A stretch of 29,576 nt of DNA from Saccoglossus kowalevskii (GCF_000003605.2 NW_003131858.1:301844-331419); one strand, 5' to 3'. Positions 1 through 10,688 are shown, numbered from the stretch's first letter. Numbers and translations: made by a program. Notes: generated by a model not told the origin, from the sequence alone.

Positions 1-1016
1 TCACTGATGTGTCAAAGTTCATTGGTCACTGATGTGTCAAAGTTCACTGGTCACTGATGTGTCAAATTTCATCGATCAGTGATGTGTCAAAGTTACCAGT
101 CACTGATGAGTCAAAGTTCACCAGTCACTGATGTGTCAAAGTTCACCAGTCACTGTTGTGTCAAAGTTCACCAGACACAGTTGTGTCAAAGTTCACCAGT
201 CACTGATGTGTCAAAGTTAACCAGTCAGTGATGTGTCAAAGTTCACCAGTCACTGATGAGTCAAAGTTCACCAGACACTGTTGTGTCAAAGTTCACCAGT
301 CACTGTTGTGTCAAAGTTCACCAGTCCCTGTTGTATCAAAGTTCACCAGTCCCTGTTGTGTCAAATTAAAGTTCACAAGTCACTGATGTGTCAAAGTTGA
401 CCAGTCACTGATGTGTCAAAGTTCACCAGTCACTGATGTGTCAAAGTTCACCAGTCACTGATGTGTCAAAGTTAACCAGTCAGTGATGTATCAAAGTTCA
501 CCAGTCACTGATGTGTCAAAGTTCACCAGTCACTGATGTGTCAAAGTTCACCAGACACTGTTGTTTCAAAGTTCACCAGTCACTGTTGTGTCAAAGTTCA
601 CCAGTCACTGTTGTGTCAAAGTTCACTAGACACAGTTGTGTCAAAGTTCACCAGTCACTGATGTGTCAAAGTTAACCAGTCAGTGATGTATCAAAGTTCA
701 CCAATCACTGATGTGTCAAAGTTCACCAGTCACTGATGTGTCAAAGTTCACCAGACACTGTTGTTTCAAAGTTCACCAGTCACTGTTGTGTCAAAGTTCA
801 CCAGACACTGTTGTGTCAAAGTTCACCAGTCACTGTTGTGTCAAAGTTCACCAGTCACTGTTGTGTCAAATTAAAGTTCACAAGTCACTGATATGTCAAA
901 GTTGACCAGTCACTGATGTGTCAAAGTTCACCAGTCACTGATGTGTCAAAGTTCACCAGTCACTGATGTGTCAAAGTTCTCCAATCACTGATGTCTCAAT
1001 GTTCACCAGTCACTGC
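1..1016. repeat. 25-bp minisatellite array, about 40 units, truncated by window edge
   Basis: A head-to-tail array with an exact 25-bp step: GTTCACCAG starts at 421 and again at 446. The unit reads roughly GTTCACCAGTCACTGATG followed by TGTCAAA. Units come in a GATG type and a GTTG type. A 5-bp insertion (TCAAATTAAAGTTC) occurs at 361 and again at 866, 505 bp apart (20 units plus 5). Marker units GTTAACCAGTCAGTGATG recur at 216, 471 and 671, and CCAGACACTGTTGTTTC recurs at 551 and 751, giving a 200-bp (8-unit) sub-period. The array ends in degraded units near 1016 and continues off the left edge. A 64-codon open frame at 711-905 is only the repeat read in frame; 25 is not a multiple of 3, so its peptide period is 25 residues. 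No coding role is supported. Confidence 0.97.
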
Positions 1017-2319
1017 TTAAGCATGAAAATATCTCAAAAATACTTTTGTTTTAATCAAAGTCCCAGTTTTGTTGTTAATTTCACACAGGATTTCACGAAT
1101 GAACAGAAAAAGGTTTATTTGTTTTAATTTATTAGATCTGTGAAAATATAGTAATTAAAAGCAATATAAATAATAATAATTTGTGTGTTTATTTATCAAT
1201 ATTTTTTTCAAGAGATATAGTGTGGTACTTATGTAATATCAATAGAATTATTTTAGATTCAACATACTCAGTAAAATGATGTATTGCATCTGATTAAAAA
1301 TGATCAGTTGAAATCATACTGGGATTGAGCATAAAAACATAAAAAGGGTTGATTATTTCACGCAGACTCAATGGGGAGACAAATCTGTTGTCTATGATGC
1401 ATAATAGGTGCCACTTTGGAGGGGGGGGTGTTCCATTGGTGCTTATGTATGTCAATTACAGGATTAAGTGCATTAATTAAGTTGTTATAATTGTCATTAT
1501 GACAACAAGATGGTTACATAGCTCACAGTCAAAGTGTCATTAATGCACTATATGTCAACATTCCTACTTGCAATTTGCATATACAAAAATTCAGGAGAGA
1601 CAACAGTGACATTCCATGTCCAGAATTACCCACAATTCTTTTTTTACCAAACTGATTATACACACAGCATTTAGGTAGATTCTAAATAGAAATTATAACT
1701 GAAAATGAAATCCATTTATAAGATTTTTCTTTTGTTGGCTAAATACTAAGCTATGTGTGTCCAGGGACTGAATAGATCCTGACTCCAGCTGTCTTGGACA
1801 TGCTGATTACACACCTTGTGATTATGAATCCCAAAGTATCTGTCTCAGTGGACCTACATGTCATTGGAGAGTGCACCTCGCTTCACAAAGTCTGCAGCTC
1901 ACTCAGTGGTATAATTAAAGTATAATCCCAGTCTACGAACTTTGTCCAGTAGACTAGCATCCTTGGATAAGGAGGAGACAATTTTCTGTTTCACTTGTTC
2001 TCATCCAAGAATCCTCGTTGCAAAGAAGATTTTTCCATGATTGCTTCATAAATCTAATAATATTGCATAGCTTGTTAATCACTCTTGTTAGAACCATAAT
2101 TCTACTGTCCGTCCCACTATGCTCTTTCTGTAATTATTAAATCGTTTTGAAAATTTATTAATTACTGTATCTCAAGATGAGTTAGTAACAAATTACATTA
2201 TGATGTATCTGGGAAATGTTTTCTATTCATTGTTTTTTAATCTCAGTTACTAGTATAATTTTACTAACATGCAAAAAAAAGTCCATAGATCACACGTGGA
2301 GTACTTATTTAGTGGCACA
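1017..2319. other. AT-rich stretch without a recognisable gene
   Basis: No frame longer than 60 codons. It holds a short G run near 1420 and the nested inverted repeat listed at 1467-1549. Positions ~1760-1960 are somewhat less AT-rich but show no recognisable coding or RNA gene. Confidence 0.6.
1467..1549. repeat. Nested inverted repeat (possible 83-nt hairpin)
   Basis: Outer arms AGTGCATTAAT (1467-1477) and ATTAATGCACT (1539-1549) are perfect complements. Between them GTTGTTATAA and TTATGACAAC form a second stem with one mismatch and a 6-nt loop. The outer loop is asymmetric, so this is not a clean precursor-microRNA shape. It is more likely a decayed foldback element. Confidence 0.45.
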
Positions 2320-2534
2320 TACTGTAAAATGTACTTTATTATAGCTGGAATAAATTTCAGATGAAAAGGCATTTTTGGTGCTTTGTATGGAATTAATTTT
2401 CACTGATTTTTGACAAGTTGACTGTAAAATATAGGAAAAAAAGGTATATTCGCTTGATTTTATTTTCACTGAATCATTCCTTCAGCGAAAATAGCGAAAA
2501 GTAATTCCAAGCGAAAATAAAGTATTTTACAGTA
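2320..2534 (+). mobile_element. F1 MITE, copy 1
   Basis: A 215-bp non-autonomous element running from TACTGTAAAAT to AGTATTTTACAGTA. The termini are inverted repeats that extend imperfectly for about 24 bp (left ACTTTATTATAGCTGGAAT, right TTCCAAGCGAAAATAAAGT). The interior has repeated boxes of the type TATTTTCRCTGAA and their complements, plus an internal TGTAAAATATAGG. The target duplication is probably the dinucleotide TA, which is part of the tip. It matches the copies at 6225, 9695, 11289, 13714 and 19092. No coding capacity. Orientation is set by this copy. Confidence 0.9.
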
Positions 2535-3871
2535 GTGGGATAGGTAACTAGCATGAAGTAATAAATTGACAAACCATAAAACTAACACAATGCCTTTTAA
2601 TAGTTCCTTGTTGTACACACTGCCTTATTACAGCTTATTCAGTCTTGGTAGTAATCTGGACTTTTACATTCTAATGCATTAGGCCGTAGACCCTCCCTCT
2701 TTTAGAGAGTCTATAATTAGGCTAAGAAAAGTCATGCTTCTGGTCGCCATGCGCATCAGTTGAAATACGTGCATCACAGCCTAAATTTTGTCCGAAATTT
2801 AATAAAAACCAACAAATCCAATTTTTATTATAAATAGAATGAACAAAAAGATATAAAAAAGTGCACTCGCATCAATATAAAAAACAAATTCACCGAAAAT
2901 TTTTTATTTTATTTTTCTGAACTTAATCATCTATATAATCTTGTTGATATTTTAAAAATTTCTGTAAACACATTCGTATAGTGCATAAAAACATTAGGGG
3001 AAATATATTGAGTCTATCTTGTCTCTGGCTATTGTTTTTTTTCTTTCATAGTTCTGTGTATGATCTACCAAAATTATAGTCAACATCGCTATAAAATTTG
3101 CAAACTTACTGACAAAATATCAACAAACGTAGCATTTAAAAACTAATTTTTTTTTTTAACTCTTATTGACATTTATGACACAGTTAAAGTTATACACAAA
3201 CTCTTCAAAAGACTAAACCAAGAATTGCATTGTTTCCTAAGTGACTATAAAGATTGAAATAGTGATTGAGCAACAAATGTTTTCGCTTTGTCATGTGACC
3301 CATTGTTGTAAGCTGAATCTTAATTCCTGTATGTCCACTCTTGTCCTTTAGAGTGATCCACAGAATATCTACATATCATTTTACTTTAATCCTAATGCAA
3401 AGATATTTTAAATTTAACTCCTGTTTAATGAATATCAATGAATTGAAGTTTACCTTAAATAGATAAAGTTTAATTAAACTTTACTTAAACTGTATTCCTA
3501 TATAGAATTGCAATTTAATTGAGATTAATAAAACTTGACTGCTAATTGAATTTAATATGATTTAACTGAATTGAAGTTTTTTTTTTAACCTCTTTTTTGT
3601 TTATTTCTACTATATAAAACATTACAGAATTGAAGTTAATAGTTTCACATTTCATTGGAGTATGTGAGAGATTTGTTCTGCCTCCACATTTTATAGACAA
3701 CTTGTTAATATTAGAGCAAATACTTGAATACGGACTTCTAGGATTTCAATTTCTATGGAAAATCTGACAAATCCATACAGCACATACAATAGGGAATGTT
3801 AATTCTATAATGCATACAAACACATTATTACATTGAGTTGATAAATATGAAAGATTTGAACTTTCATTTGA
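2535..3871. other. AT-rich stretch without a recognisable gene
   Basis: No supported gene. Contains a short imperfect hairpin at ~2690-2716 (TAGACCCTC and GAGAGTCTA) and the perfect 20-bp palindrome TAAAGTTTAATTAAACTTTA at 3464-3483. Around 3430-3580 the string AATTGAAGTTT and relatives recur irregularly, without a clean period. Confidence 0.6.
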
Positions 3872-4201
3872 TATCCTCGGGGGCGGAGCTACGTCACAAG
3901 ACGTTCCACGTTGCTACGACGCGCACCACTGCACATGCATTTCTATGGGCTCTGTGCGCGCTGCTGTGGAACGCCGGTCGAGCCGGTAAAAATTCGAGAA
4001 AACAACACAAACTCAACTTTGAAGTAATCCCGAACAACCAAATTTATATATGTTACACACGTAGGGCTAATCTTGTCACACTGTTCAGGGGAGTCACAAC
4101 AACAATCGCAAAGTACCGTTTTCTGCGAGTTTTGGGCCTTTGTTTTCACCGCCGCGGGTTGCCAGGCGGTGAAAATGCCCGGATGTCCGCCCCCGAGAAT
4201 A
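3872..4201. mobile_element. CpG-rich foldback MITE with CTCGGGGGCGGA inverted ends
   Basis: An abrupt GC- and CpG-rich island in AT-rich DNA, with about thirty CpGs by eye. It is bounded by a perfect 12-bp inverted repeat: CTCGGGGGCGGA at 3876-3887 and TCCGCCCCCGAG at 4186-4197. Counting outward TATCCTC/TATTCTC the ends match at 15 of 16, with TA as outermost bases. Interior hairpins: CGTTCCAC (3902-3909) with GTGGAACG (3966-3973), enclosing CGCGCAC (3920-3926) with GTGCGCG (3954-3960); and an 11-bp perfect stem TTTTCACCGCC (4143-4153) with GGCGGTGAAAA (4165-4175). A 125-codon frame on + (3838-4215) and a 68-codon frame on - (3943-4149) overlap it. Neither resembles a transposase I know, and the + frame starts and stops outside the element. 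No second copy in the window. Confidence 0.75.
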
Positions 4202-4903
4202 AAACATTACCATAAACTCATTAGGATTCAATGCTGACATGAAATTAAAATAAAACTACTTTTTCACTCAGGCTTAGCAAGCCATTAAGAGTTATTAAAA
4301 GAGTATTGAACTCTAAAAAAAATACAATACCACCATTACAACTATTTATTTTTTGTACAATTTCTCCAATAATTTATGCTTTTAACATTCAACCTCAGCT
4401 TCCTGGCTCAAATTTTTGAGTGAAATTTCTCTAAATTTTAACTAAATTGTTAATTAGAAAAAAAAAAATTACCAAAGTTTGCAATTTCTTTTTCAAACTT
4501 TGATCACTATGTGTATCAATTGAAAAGAAATTGATTACAGCTGTTTTATTTCATGTTGTCATGACAACAGTTGACATATTGGTGACTGTGATTGGTTACT
4601 CCAGTTACTGTTTACATAGGGTAGAAGGTAAATTTCACCTGCTACAAATTATCATAAATATCACAATTCAATTTTGCAGCACTGAAAATGTCTTTGGATC
4701 TTGTGTCATGGAGCGTCACAGATTTTCGCAAAATATTGTCTTCCTAATTGCCATAAAATCATTAAATTCCTTTATGAAAAAAAAATGAATCAATATACAA
4801 AGTATACATGCTTACATCACTTTCTTCAGCATCATATTTTTTCCCGCCTAAATTTTACTTCAACATTTTTCGTATTTTTATGTATTTTTCTATGACTTCC
4901 TTA
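4202..4903. other. AT-rich stretch without a recognisable gene
   Basis: Small overlapping open frames at 4531-4788 and 4701-4895 have no recognisable content and run through repeat-derived sequence. A perfect 14-bp palindrome GTTGTCATGACAAC lies at 4555-4568. A short dispersed-repeat block at 4721-4765 is listed separately. Confidence 0.55.
4721..4765 (+). repeat. Dispersed repeat block shared with 12200-12244
   Basis: About 45 bp, starting GATTTTCGCAAAATATTGTC and ending near ATAAAATCATTAA, aligns without gaps to 12200-12244 (GATTTTTGCAAAATGTTATC to ATAAAATCATCAA) at roughly 80% identity by eye. Element boundaries are not clear in this copy. Confidence 0.6.
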
Positions 4904-5137
4904 TTAACTTTTTTACCACCAAGACTTTCTCGCCCAAATTTTTCTGCACATTTTTCTTATATGCTTCAATATTTCTGGAAATGAACCCTCATTTTAGAGT
5001 CAACAGGAAAAATTTGAGTCAATCTCAGTTTTACTCAAAAAGTTTGGCTATTTTTGTCCCAATCTTCTGAAGGAAAGTGCAGACTATAAACAGGACTCTT
5101 TTGTGAATTTGTGATGAAAAGAGGTAGAGTGATTTCC
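4904..5137 (-). mobile_element. TTAA-bounded piggyBac-like MITE, copy 1 (inverted, one end decayed)
   Basis: It reads as the reverse complement of the elements at 15518 and 18230. It begins TTAACTTTTTTACCACCA, then shares blocks such as CTGCACATTTTTCTTATATG and AAAGTGCAGACTATAAACAG with them in reverse. The other end around 5110-5137 (GATGAAAAGAGGTAGAG) has diverged and no clear TTAA remains there. Target and tip (TTAA followed by CYYTTTYAYCACCA) fit the piggyBac superfamily. No transposase is present. Confidence 0.72.
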
Positions 5138-5609
5138 CAAAGCATACAGAAACTGATCAATTTTTTTTAAAAATATAGAAAAAATGTGTGCAGGCTTATT
5201 ATGTGATAGGTGATCAATGCAAATAAATTTGACATTCAAAAAGCTTGATCAATAATTAGTGAAAGCAAAGGAATACCTGTTTTTTTTATTTCATGTTTTA
5301 TTTGATGAAATGTGTTAAAAGTACACAATAGCGGCAGTAAAAGTTTCAACAGAACAACCTCAATTCTTGTTACTATTTACACTGTGTAAAAATTTACAAT
5401 GCTTCTGTGCGTGCATGCTTGGCAGTAAAAAAAAAACACATTCATCATGCTTTTTTTTATTTTGGTGTAAGCAATTGACTATTTAAACTAAACAAGTTCT
5501 CGCATGACATACTTTTGTTTGGGTGAGAACCTACATAAATGATAGTGAACGTTGTGCTTGCAAACCATTATTGGTAGTAACACTGGGTGGGCAGGTGCCA
5601 AATTTATTC
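5138..5609. other. AT-rich stretch without a recognisable gene
   Basis: Contains several A or T homopolymer runs of 8-10 bases. No gene, RNA or clear repeat seen. Confidence 0.55.
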
Positions 5610-5815
5610 ATTTTATTTAAACAATTCTGAATAATTAACTGTCTGAAGTTATTCAGTCATTAATTTTATTCAAGCAATTCAGTTATTAATTTTATTCAAG
5701 CAATTCTGAATAATTAACTGTCTGAAGTTATTCAGTTATTAATTTTATTCAAGCAATTCTGAATAATTAACTGTCTGATGTTAACTAGCTATTAGTTTTT
5801 TTCCAAGCAACTCTG
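5610..5815. repeat. 53-bp minisatellite, about 3.5 units
   Basis: CTGTCTGAAG or its variant starts at 5639, 5718 and 5771. The step of 53 bp is exact for the last pair, and the first interval is 79 bp because a partial unit (about 26 bp) is inserted. The unit includes TTATTCAAGCAATTCTGAAT and AATTAACTGTCTGAAG. The last unit is diverged. Non-coding. Confidence 0.9.
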
Positions 5816-6224
5816 ATTATCAGGGACATGAGGCCAAAAAAAAGGGGTTAAGTTTTGCCCCTCGTCCTAGGAAAAATAATGCTGTGACATGGTTTTAATT
5901 TGTTTCCGTAATAAGGTTATTTTAATACCACAAGAACAAGATATATGTTAAATCTTTAAATAATGCTTTTGATTATATGCATTTAAAAATTATTTGTAGT
6001 ATCAAAACATCATATGAAACATAAAAAAAAAACATTTTCCTATTCTATCATGTGTGGTAGTTACAGAGACTTGTAGAATGTCATAAAATCACAAACGTTG
6101 TATAAATAGATGAAATTAATCCACGGATTTGACTGCAGACTACACAAGCAAAAACTACCGTTAAAATTCAAAAAGTGGAATGCAAGCAAATGGAGGTAAA
6201 CCAATCAGTGACTATGTACTAAAC
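5816..6224. other. AT-rich stretch without a recognisable gene
   Basis: Nothing recognisable. The open frame beginning at 6180 is mostly F1 MITE sequence. Confidence 0.55.
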
Positions 6225-6437
6225 TACTGTAAAATACTTTATTTTAGCTGGAATTCATTTTCGCTGAAAAGACATTTTTGGTGCTTTGTATGGAATTTAT
6301 TTTCACTGATTTTTGACAAGTTGAATGTAAAATATAGGGAAAAAGGTATATTCGCTGGATTTTTATTTTTACTGAATTATTCCTTCAGCGAAAATAGCAA
6401 AAATTAATTCCAAGCGAAAATAAAGTATTCTACAGTA
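6225..6437 (+). mobile_element. F1 MITE, copy 2
   Basis: A complete 213-bp copy from TACTGTAAAATACTTTATTT to AAAGTATTCTACAGTA, in the same orientation as copy 1 and close to it along its whole length, including CATTTTTGGTGCTTTGTATG in the left half. The right terminus has one mismatch to the left. A 75-codon frame over 6180-6407 is a by-product of the element. Confidence 0.92.
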
Positions 6438-7974
6438 TTCATGGGATATCAGCCAAAAAGGCGGTGTAGAAAGTTTTTGATCGATTTCTTTACAAGATGG
6501 AGTGGAATAATTATGCAAACATTTACAAACTTATTAAAGCGAGAGGGTCGTCACTGCGGGAATTGAGTCCCAGGCGAAGATAACAACACATGCTAAAAAC
6601 GCAAAGGCTCATGGGTAGATACTTTGTAAACAATGACACGCTATGGTCTCTAATATATGGTATCAATAAAGTCTTTAAATATTCAGAAATTATCAACAAC
6701 ATCTATGGCTTATATGGTTTCAACGATAAATTGTATCTTTCTGAAAGTTGATTATTCTGCAGTTGTCTCGCTGCGTGGTTATTTTATGTATTCTGTGCTT
6801 GTACGTACACGTTCCAATCTCTATTCAACTTACCTTAACATAACGAGCCATACAGAAAGCTTCTCTATCGAATGTCAACCTAATGTATGACACTCCACCT
6901 ACAGTCAGACAAAAACTCAATTCTTCAGAGCAACTGACCTAATCGACTACCGACCTTTGTAGATTTAATTGCGTATCATTATTAAAATTAGTCTGACTGA
7001 CTATGTAGTGACCAATGTTGGAGGCTGATAAGATCATTTCTGAATAGCGATTGAGGTTCCTAATAAAACCGAGTACGACATAAGGTTGCAACGTGCCTAG
7101 AATAATCACTTTTAATGTTATTTAAAAAGACATTTCAGTGACAAATACCTGTAATTATCCTGAACAGGTGATTTTCCTTCCACTGTGAAATCCTGCACTT
7201 TGTGTGAATTACGTGAGTGAAACTTCTGCCTCAATAATCAAACTGTTTGAATTTGAATCGGCAATCTTTGAGAAGGGAAGATTGCGTTAAGATAGCCTTA
7301 CTTTGTCAAAATCGAAATCGACCATCATTAAATGTGTACAGCACATTAATATGTGTAAAAGTACTCCCAAAATAATTTTGCGTTTGTCGAATCCCATGCG
7401 ATGTTTTGACATCATTGCGATTCTATGACCTTTGTTTGTCCAGTTTTTAAATTTCATTTCATGCATAATGCAGGATCATGTGGTTGACGGGAAATGGACT
7501 ATTGTGATTTGAACTCAGAAAAACTTTCAAAATAAGGGATATTTAATTAAATTTAATTTAACATGTCATGATCGCAAAAGTACTAAAAAAGCAACTAAAG
7601 TAGAAATAGTACGCCTATGTTTAATCACATGGGAACCTGACAAACACTTAACTTGACGTTATTGACAAGAACAGGTGGTTATTTCAGAAAAAACATTACC
7701 TGTATGAAAGCTTGGCTGTAGGAGAAAAGCAGATTAGTGTGTGACATTGTCTGGTTAACAAAGCATGTAATGGAGAATCCTGTTAACAATGTCAATCCCT
7801 TGTGTGCTCGGCCCAGCAATTTCATGTACAATGCGGCAATGAATTGTATCCCGGATTATATTAAAAAGCGATGGCCGCTGTGACTTCAATACGTGTATCA
7901 TACAATACATAACGATATATATGCATACGGATAAATGTACATTTACAGGTACAGTCAACATATATATACAGCTT
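6438..7974. other. Single-copy-looking DNA without a recognisable gene
   Basis: The longest stretch free of the repeats I can identify. Short frames at 6657-6890 (+, 77 codons) and 7755-7961 (-, 68 codons) show no domain, no signal peptide and no convincing splice context. I call no gene, but a short exon here could be missed without homology data. Confidence 0.5.
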
Positions 7975-8367
7975 CTAATAGAATATATATCCTGCCAATA
8001 AAATATACATTTTTTATATCCTTACTAAAAAAATATATACACATTTTAAAATATTTTATACCCTTCCAAAATAATATATACCCTTCCAAAATAATATATA
8101 CCCTTCTGGAATAATATATACCCTTCCAAAATAATATAGACCACTCAGAAATATTATATTATATAATACTTCTTCAAAAATAATATATACCCTTCCAAAA
8201 TAATATATACCTCTCCCAAAATAATATATACTTCTTCAAAAATAATATATACCCTCCCAAAATAATATATACCTCTTTCAAAATAATATATTTCTATCCA
8301 AAATAATATATACCCCATTGAATACAATATATATTACTTCCAATACAATATATACAATATATATCAA
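7975..8367. repeat. 20-bp AT-rich minisatellite
   Basis: The unit CCCTTCCAAAATAATATATA is exact at 8061-8080 and 8081-8100. Flanking units diverge at the pyrimidine half (CCTCTCC, CTTCTTC, CCTCTTTC) while AATAATATATA is kept. About 19 units in all, grading into plain (AT)n at both ends. Likely unstable in length. Confidence 0.93.
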
Positions 8368-8750
8368 AAATGTATTTTGCGTTTTAAAAAAATGGCATCT
8401 GTCCAACCCTGTATAGCCTACTTCTCCTTCACACACACACCCACACAATTTCAATCGACTGCCTTACAAAGCAGTATGTTAAATACAGGACATCAAATGA
8501 TACAAAGTTGGCACAGAATTAACTTTTTCTGGTGCCATGACAACTCTTAATTAGGTTAATCACGTATATTGCTCAAGCGAGAATTGCACGTTTTCATGCA
8601 ACAGTTGACTTTCCATCACTTGGCAACACATGTATTCAGAACTCGTAAATTCTGAATACTAGCTATATTTCACATATAGCAATTTGTCAGGTTTCACTAT
8701 CCAGAGACGTCTCCCTTCAAATTCTAACCTGTATAGATACATATAATGAA
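8368..8750. other. Short spacer without a recognisable gene
   Basis: Contains a brief CA-rich run at ~8432-8448. Nothing else recognised. Confidence 0.55.
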
Positions 8751-9272
8751 CAGTTCATAAAATAAAGTGTCTGTCATTATCTCACTCATCAGTGACGACA
8801 TAAATAGTATTAATCAAATTTAATTGTTTTTGGAAGTCAGAGCTTAGTAAGGGGATGCCGCAGGATGTTTTCTCTGTGGGAGGTTTGAGTGGGCTATTAT
8901 GGAAATTAATATTGCTTGAAATTGACCCCGTGACCTAGTTATTTTGTTCATAATATAAATAATTCATAAATAAAGTGTCTGTCATTATCTCTCTCACACT
9001 TATACATTAGTGACGACATACCGGGTATGTTAATCACATTTAATTGTTTTTGGAAGTCAGAGCTTAGTTAGGGGATGGTTGTTTTCTCTGTGGGAGGTTT
9101 GAGTGGGCCATTATGGAAATTAATGTTGCTTGAAATTGACCCGGTGACCCAGTTATTTTAATCAAATTTAATTGTTTTTTGGAAGTCAGAGCTTAGTAAG
9201 GGGATGCAGCAGGTTGTTTTCTCCGTGGGAGGTTTGAGTGGGCCATTATGGAAATTAATGTTGCTTGAAATT
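8751..9272. repeat. Tandem triplication of a ~209-bp segment
   Basis: Unit 1 runs ~8751-8958 and unit 2 ~8960-9155, offset about 209 bp (TTCATAAA at 8754 and 8963). A third, 5'-truncated unit runs 9156-9272. The best-conserved core, about 110 bp, includes GGAAGTCAGAGCTTAGT, GTGGGAGGTTTGAGTGGG and TTATGGAAATTAAT. It differs at only a few positions between copies, mainly around GGGGATGCCGCAGGATG. The left part of each unit (CTGTCATTATCTC, AGTGACGACATA) is less alike and absent from unit 3. No open frame spans it and I do not recognise the core. Confidence 0.92.
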
Positions 9273-9694
9273 TATTATTTTTTTCTGCATATATTGAGTA
9301 ATACATCATTTTTTTGTTTTTTCTAATATATAATGATGTTGTAACAAAACTATACTAATAACAATAATTCCTTACTCAATTATTATATTTGCACTATTAG
9401 ATGCACATCTCCAATATGAATATTTGGATCATAGGCAGACATAGACATGTACAAGTAGTAGGCAAAAAAAAAGAACCTTCATCAGGGGAAAATAAATTGT
9501 AAATGTTTAAGGGTTGTGTAAACTAAAATAAAATCTGTTTGTCAGATATAAAAAAAAATATAAAGTTCATCAGTTCAGAGTATCGGCTTAGTGATCGTGA
9601 ATTATTTATGTATGCTGTTTTATCTACTGTGGATTTATTTTTTATAGATAAACAATGTCAGAATGTAAGTCAGCTGCCATAAAATATAAATAAC
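9273..9694. other. AT-rich spacer with a loose inverted repeat
   Basis: ATTGAGTAA near 9293 is complementary to TTACTCAAT near 9373, with inner ACATCAT and ATGATGT arms, giving an imperfect hairpin of about 90 nt. No gene seen. Confidence 0.5.
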
Positions 9695-9885
9695 TACTGT
9701 AAAATACTTTATTTCTGCTGAAAAGTCTTTTTGGGTGTTTTGTATGGAAATTATTTTCACTAATTTTTGATGAGTTTAATGTTTAATATAGGAAAAAAGG
9801 TATATTTGCTGGATTTTATTTTCACTGAATCAGCCCTTCAGCAAAATTAGCGAAAATAAATTCCAACTGGAAATAAAGTATAACA
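9695..9885 (+). mobile_element. F1 MITE, copy 3 (internally shortened)
   Basis: Begins TACTGTAAAATACTTTATTT but lacks about 20 bp after it that contain the first GCTGGAATT box. Internal blocks TTTTGTATGGAAATTATTTT and GGTATATTTGCTGGATTTTA follow. The right end decays at AAATAAAGTATAACA, so ACAGTA is not preserved. An old copy in the same orientation as copy 1. Confidence 0.85.
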
Positions 9886-10193
9886 TTTTCAAAGTTTTTT
9901 TTTTTTAGTAATTTTGAAATTTGATCCAAAATTAAACATAAAAACAGAAATTATGAAAAAATATGGGAATTTGTTCCAAATGTTGTGCCAATAATTTATC
10001 TAGTGAAAATGATTGAGTTAAGGTTGAAGCTTCATAGGCTGTTGCCATGACTACATGTTCTAAGGCGTAAACAATGCCTGTAAGATATATTGCTTATTTA
10101 CTCTAAATTCTTGAGACAACTGATGCTTTAACCCTTTGACAAAACGCCAATGTAAACTTTTGTCACCTTTTACTAAATAACTCACATTACTTT
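9886..10193. other. AT-rich spacer without a recognisable gene
   Basis: A run of T near 9896 and otherwise nothing recognisable. Confidence 0.5.
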
Positions 10194-10580
10194 TCAGCTC
10201 TGCTGTCGACGACGCAGTCGAGTGGAACTATTCGTATTACTGATTGTATGTCGTCGTCCGGCATCTTTAGAGATTTTCTCCTTAAAATCTGTCGGTTATA
10301 TGGGTTTCACACTTACTACAAATGTACCTTGGGTGGTTCTTTCTCATATTCACTTATTTTGTGAAGATACATGGAATTCACTAATTTTAATCAGTAATTT
10401 TTGACATTTTTGGTAAAAAATGCAATTTTTGAAAATCACTACCCGAGTTGCTTCTATATTTTATAAGACTCCTTGGATGGATCACAGTCAAATTTGGTCA
10501 TTTTGTGACGATACCTTCAATTCTATAATTTAAAGTGAATGTTTTTGTCATTTTTGGTAAAAAATGCTTTTCTCAACTAT
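10194..10580 (+). repeat. Dispersed repeat with GTCGTCGTCCGGC core, two ~180-bp parts
   Basis: A GC-richer head (CTGTCGACGACGCAGTCGAG at ~10202, then TGTCGTCGTCCGGCATC at ~10248) is followed by two similar tails. Each tail ends in the string TTTTTGGTAAAAAATGC (~10410 and ~10550), and they also share TTTTGTGAAGATAC/TTTTGTGACGATAC. The head is related to 22150-22240 (TTACTGATTGT followed by a TCGTCG-CGGCA motif), and the tail to 23915-23990 inside a MITE. The 60-codon frame over 10222-10404 reads through it and is not a gene. Element class unknown. Confidence 0.75.
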
Positions 10581-10688
10581 CTAATTATATCTGCTTGTTT
10601 TTTCTACAATTGCAAACAAGACTTAAATAATCAATTAATAAAGAAGTTTTATGCTGGAAAATGAATTCAACCAGAAATGTTATTTATT

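Noticed and set aside
711-905. 64-codon open frame in the 25-bp array
   Set aside because: It is the minisatellite translated; the unit length is not a multiple of 3 and no gene signal surrounds it.
1-1016. CRISPR-like array
   Set aside because: Units are contiguous with no unique spacers, the variants are point changes, and the surrounding DNA is eukaryotic in character. The same applies to 26904-28632.
4555-4568. RFX X-box-like palindrome GTTGTCATGACAAC, and matches to RYYNYYWWRRNRAC at 22637-22650 and 25677-25690
   Set aside because: That pattern is expected about 3 to 4 times by chance in a window of this length on both strands, and three were found. The perfect palindrome at 4555 is the only one that stands out, and no gene lies nearby.
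6180-6407. 75-codon frame at the F1 copy
   Set aside because: Most of it lies inside the MITE and other F1 copies do not keep the frame open.
7755-7961. 68-codon minus-strand frame
   Set aside because: No recognisable domain; low-complexity AT-rich sequence borders it and no splice or start context is convincing.
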